In this document: positions 13,907 to 14,295 of the stretch, in pieces
How positions within the stretch are numbered: the stretch's first letter is position 1
Layout: the number at the start of each line of letters is the position of its first letter
Assembly (NCBI GenBank): GCA_012513625.1
Contig: JAAZBW010000101.1
Coordinates: forward strand, 1-14,295
Origin: Actinomycetales bacterium
GTDB lineage: Bacteria; Actinomycetota; Actinomycetes; Actinomycetales; Actinomycetaceae
Length of the DNA stretch: 14,295 nt
Reading direction: 5' to 3'
Notes under the pieces: model-generated
Database searches by the model: none
What the model was told of the DNA's origin: nothing
Seen by the model: only the letters and a program-made list of their open reading frames with translations
Program-made: the position numbers and the translations under genes

Positions 13907-13922
13907 TACCCTCCACCCTATG
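13907..13922 (+). promoter_or_regulatory. Candidate leaderless -10 element of the last gene
   Basis: TACCCT (13907-13912) is followed by 7 nt and the ATG at 13920. This is the same geometry as in front of the App1 gene and uxaC. Confidence 0.4.
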
Positions 13923-14295
13923 GTGCGACGCAACACGGACATGGTTTCGGACGCGAGGGTGCGTGCCGCCACAGGCGAGGGGCGCGAGCACTGGTTCGAG
14001 CTCCTCGACGGCGCCGGCGCTGTGCGGGACGGCTGGAAGCGCGCCGCCATGGCCGCCTTCCTGGTAGCCAGGGACGTGGACCCCTGGTGGGCCCAGGGCA
14101 TCACGGTGGCGTACCAGCAGGAGCGCGGCCTCCGGCGGCCGGGGCAGGTGGCGGATGGGACCTTTGAGGCGTCGATCTCGAAGACGCTCGCCGGACCCGT
14201 TCCCGCGGGAACGCCCGCGGAGAAGCAGCGCCTGCAGGTACAGGCGCGCAACCTCAAGACTCCGAAGCCGTGGCGGCAACGAAGGAGTACTGGCG
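13920..14295 (+). CDS. Conserved actinobacterial protein with WWAQ motif (3' end cut by window)
   Basis: The frame is open from the ATG at 13920 to the window edge, giving 125 codons without a stop. The visible protein has EHWFELLDGAGA, then a helix with WKRAAMAAFLVARDVDPWW, then WAQGITVAYQQERGLRRPGQ and ADGTFEASISKTLAGP. This pattern (a WWxQ motif, then TVxYxxxRGLR) recurs in small actinobacterial proteins that are often annotated DUF4287-like or associated with SRPBCC/START-like domains; I recognise the pattern but cannot name a function. The last visible part is basic (KTPKPWRQRRS). Whether an SRPBCC domain follows cannot be seen. It diverges from the S51 peptidase gene with a 95-bp gap. 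Confidence 0.75.
   Translation, partial: MVRRNTDMVSDARVRAATGEGREHWFELLDGAGAVRDGWKRAAMAAFLVARDVDPWWAQGITVAYQQERGLRRPGQVADGTFEASISKTLAGPVPAGTPAEKQRLQVQARNLKTPKPWRQRRSTG

Overview
High-GC DNA (roughly 70% G+C by eye) with strong G/C bias at third codon positions. Its content points to an actinobacterium, probably of the Micrococcales/Actinomycetales kind: a DUF6458-type small membrane protein, leaderless promoters, an actinobacterial-style peptidoglycan-binding adaptor with an ABC exporter, and a YtxH-like small protein. The genus cannot be named from the sequence alone. No rRNA, tRNA, IS element, phage gene or CRISPR array was seen.

Layout. (1) 1-1465: the 3' end of a small membrane protein gene, then an App1-type HAD phosphatase, closed by a strong two-way terminator shared with the next, convergent operon. 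(2) 1550-9460: a sugar-acid island. uxuB (fructuronate reductase) and uxaC (uronate isomerase) form a minus-strand operon with a 4-bp overlap. A LarA-family nickel-dependent 2-hydroxyacid racemase/epimerase diverges from uxaC. Behind it lie two minus-strand regulators (GntR/FCD and LacI), and gnd (6-phosphogluconate dehydrogenase) diverges from lacI. (3) 9614-12879: a YtxH-like small protein diverges from a three-gene MacAB-like transport operon of adaptor, ATPase and FtsX-like permease. (4) 12905-13085: a minisatellite of five full 33-nt units plus a partial sixth, between convergent genes. (5) 13096-14295: a peptidase S51-like protein, divergent from a conserved actinobacterial protein cut by the window edge.

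How the genes may work together. UxaC and UxuB turn D-glucuronate into D-mannonate. The usual next enzyme, mannonate dehydratase UxuA, is absent from the window, and so are KDG kinase and aldolase. Instead there is a LarA homologue with every expected active-site residue, and 6-phosphogluconate dehydrogenase. Some LarA homologues are known to epimerise D-gluconate at C2, and C2 epimerisation of D-mannonate gives D-gluconate. I therefore infer a possible pathway: glucuronate, fructuronate, mannonate, gluconate, 6-phosphogluconate (gluconate kinase elsewhere), ribulose 5-phosphate. This would be a nickel-dependent bypass of the KDG route. It is the best candidate here for an under-described system and is an inference from context.

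Six starts carry a -10-like hexamer 6-7 nt before ATG, indicating leaderless transcripts. Other structures of note are a 51-nt tandem duplication and a phased 10-nt repeat between the uxaC and larA promoters, and palindromes in front of both regulator genes.
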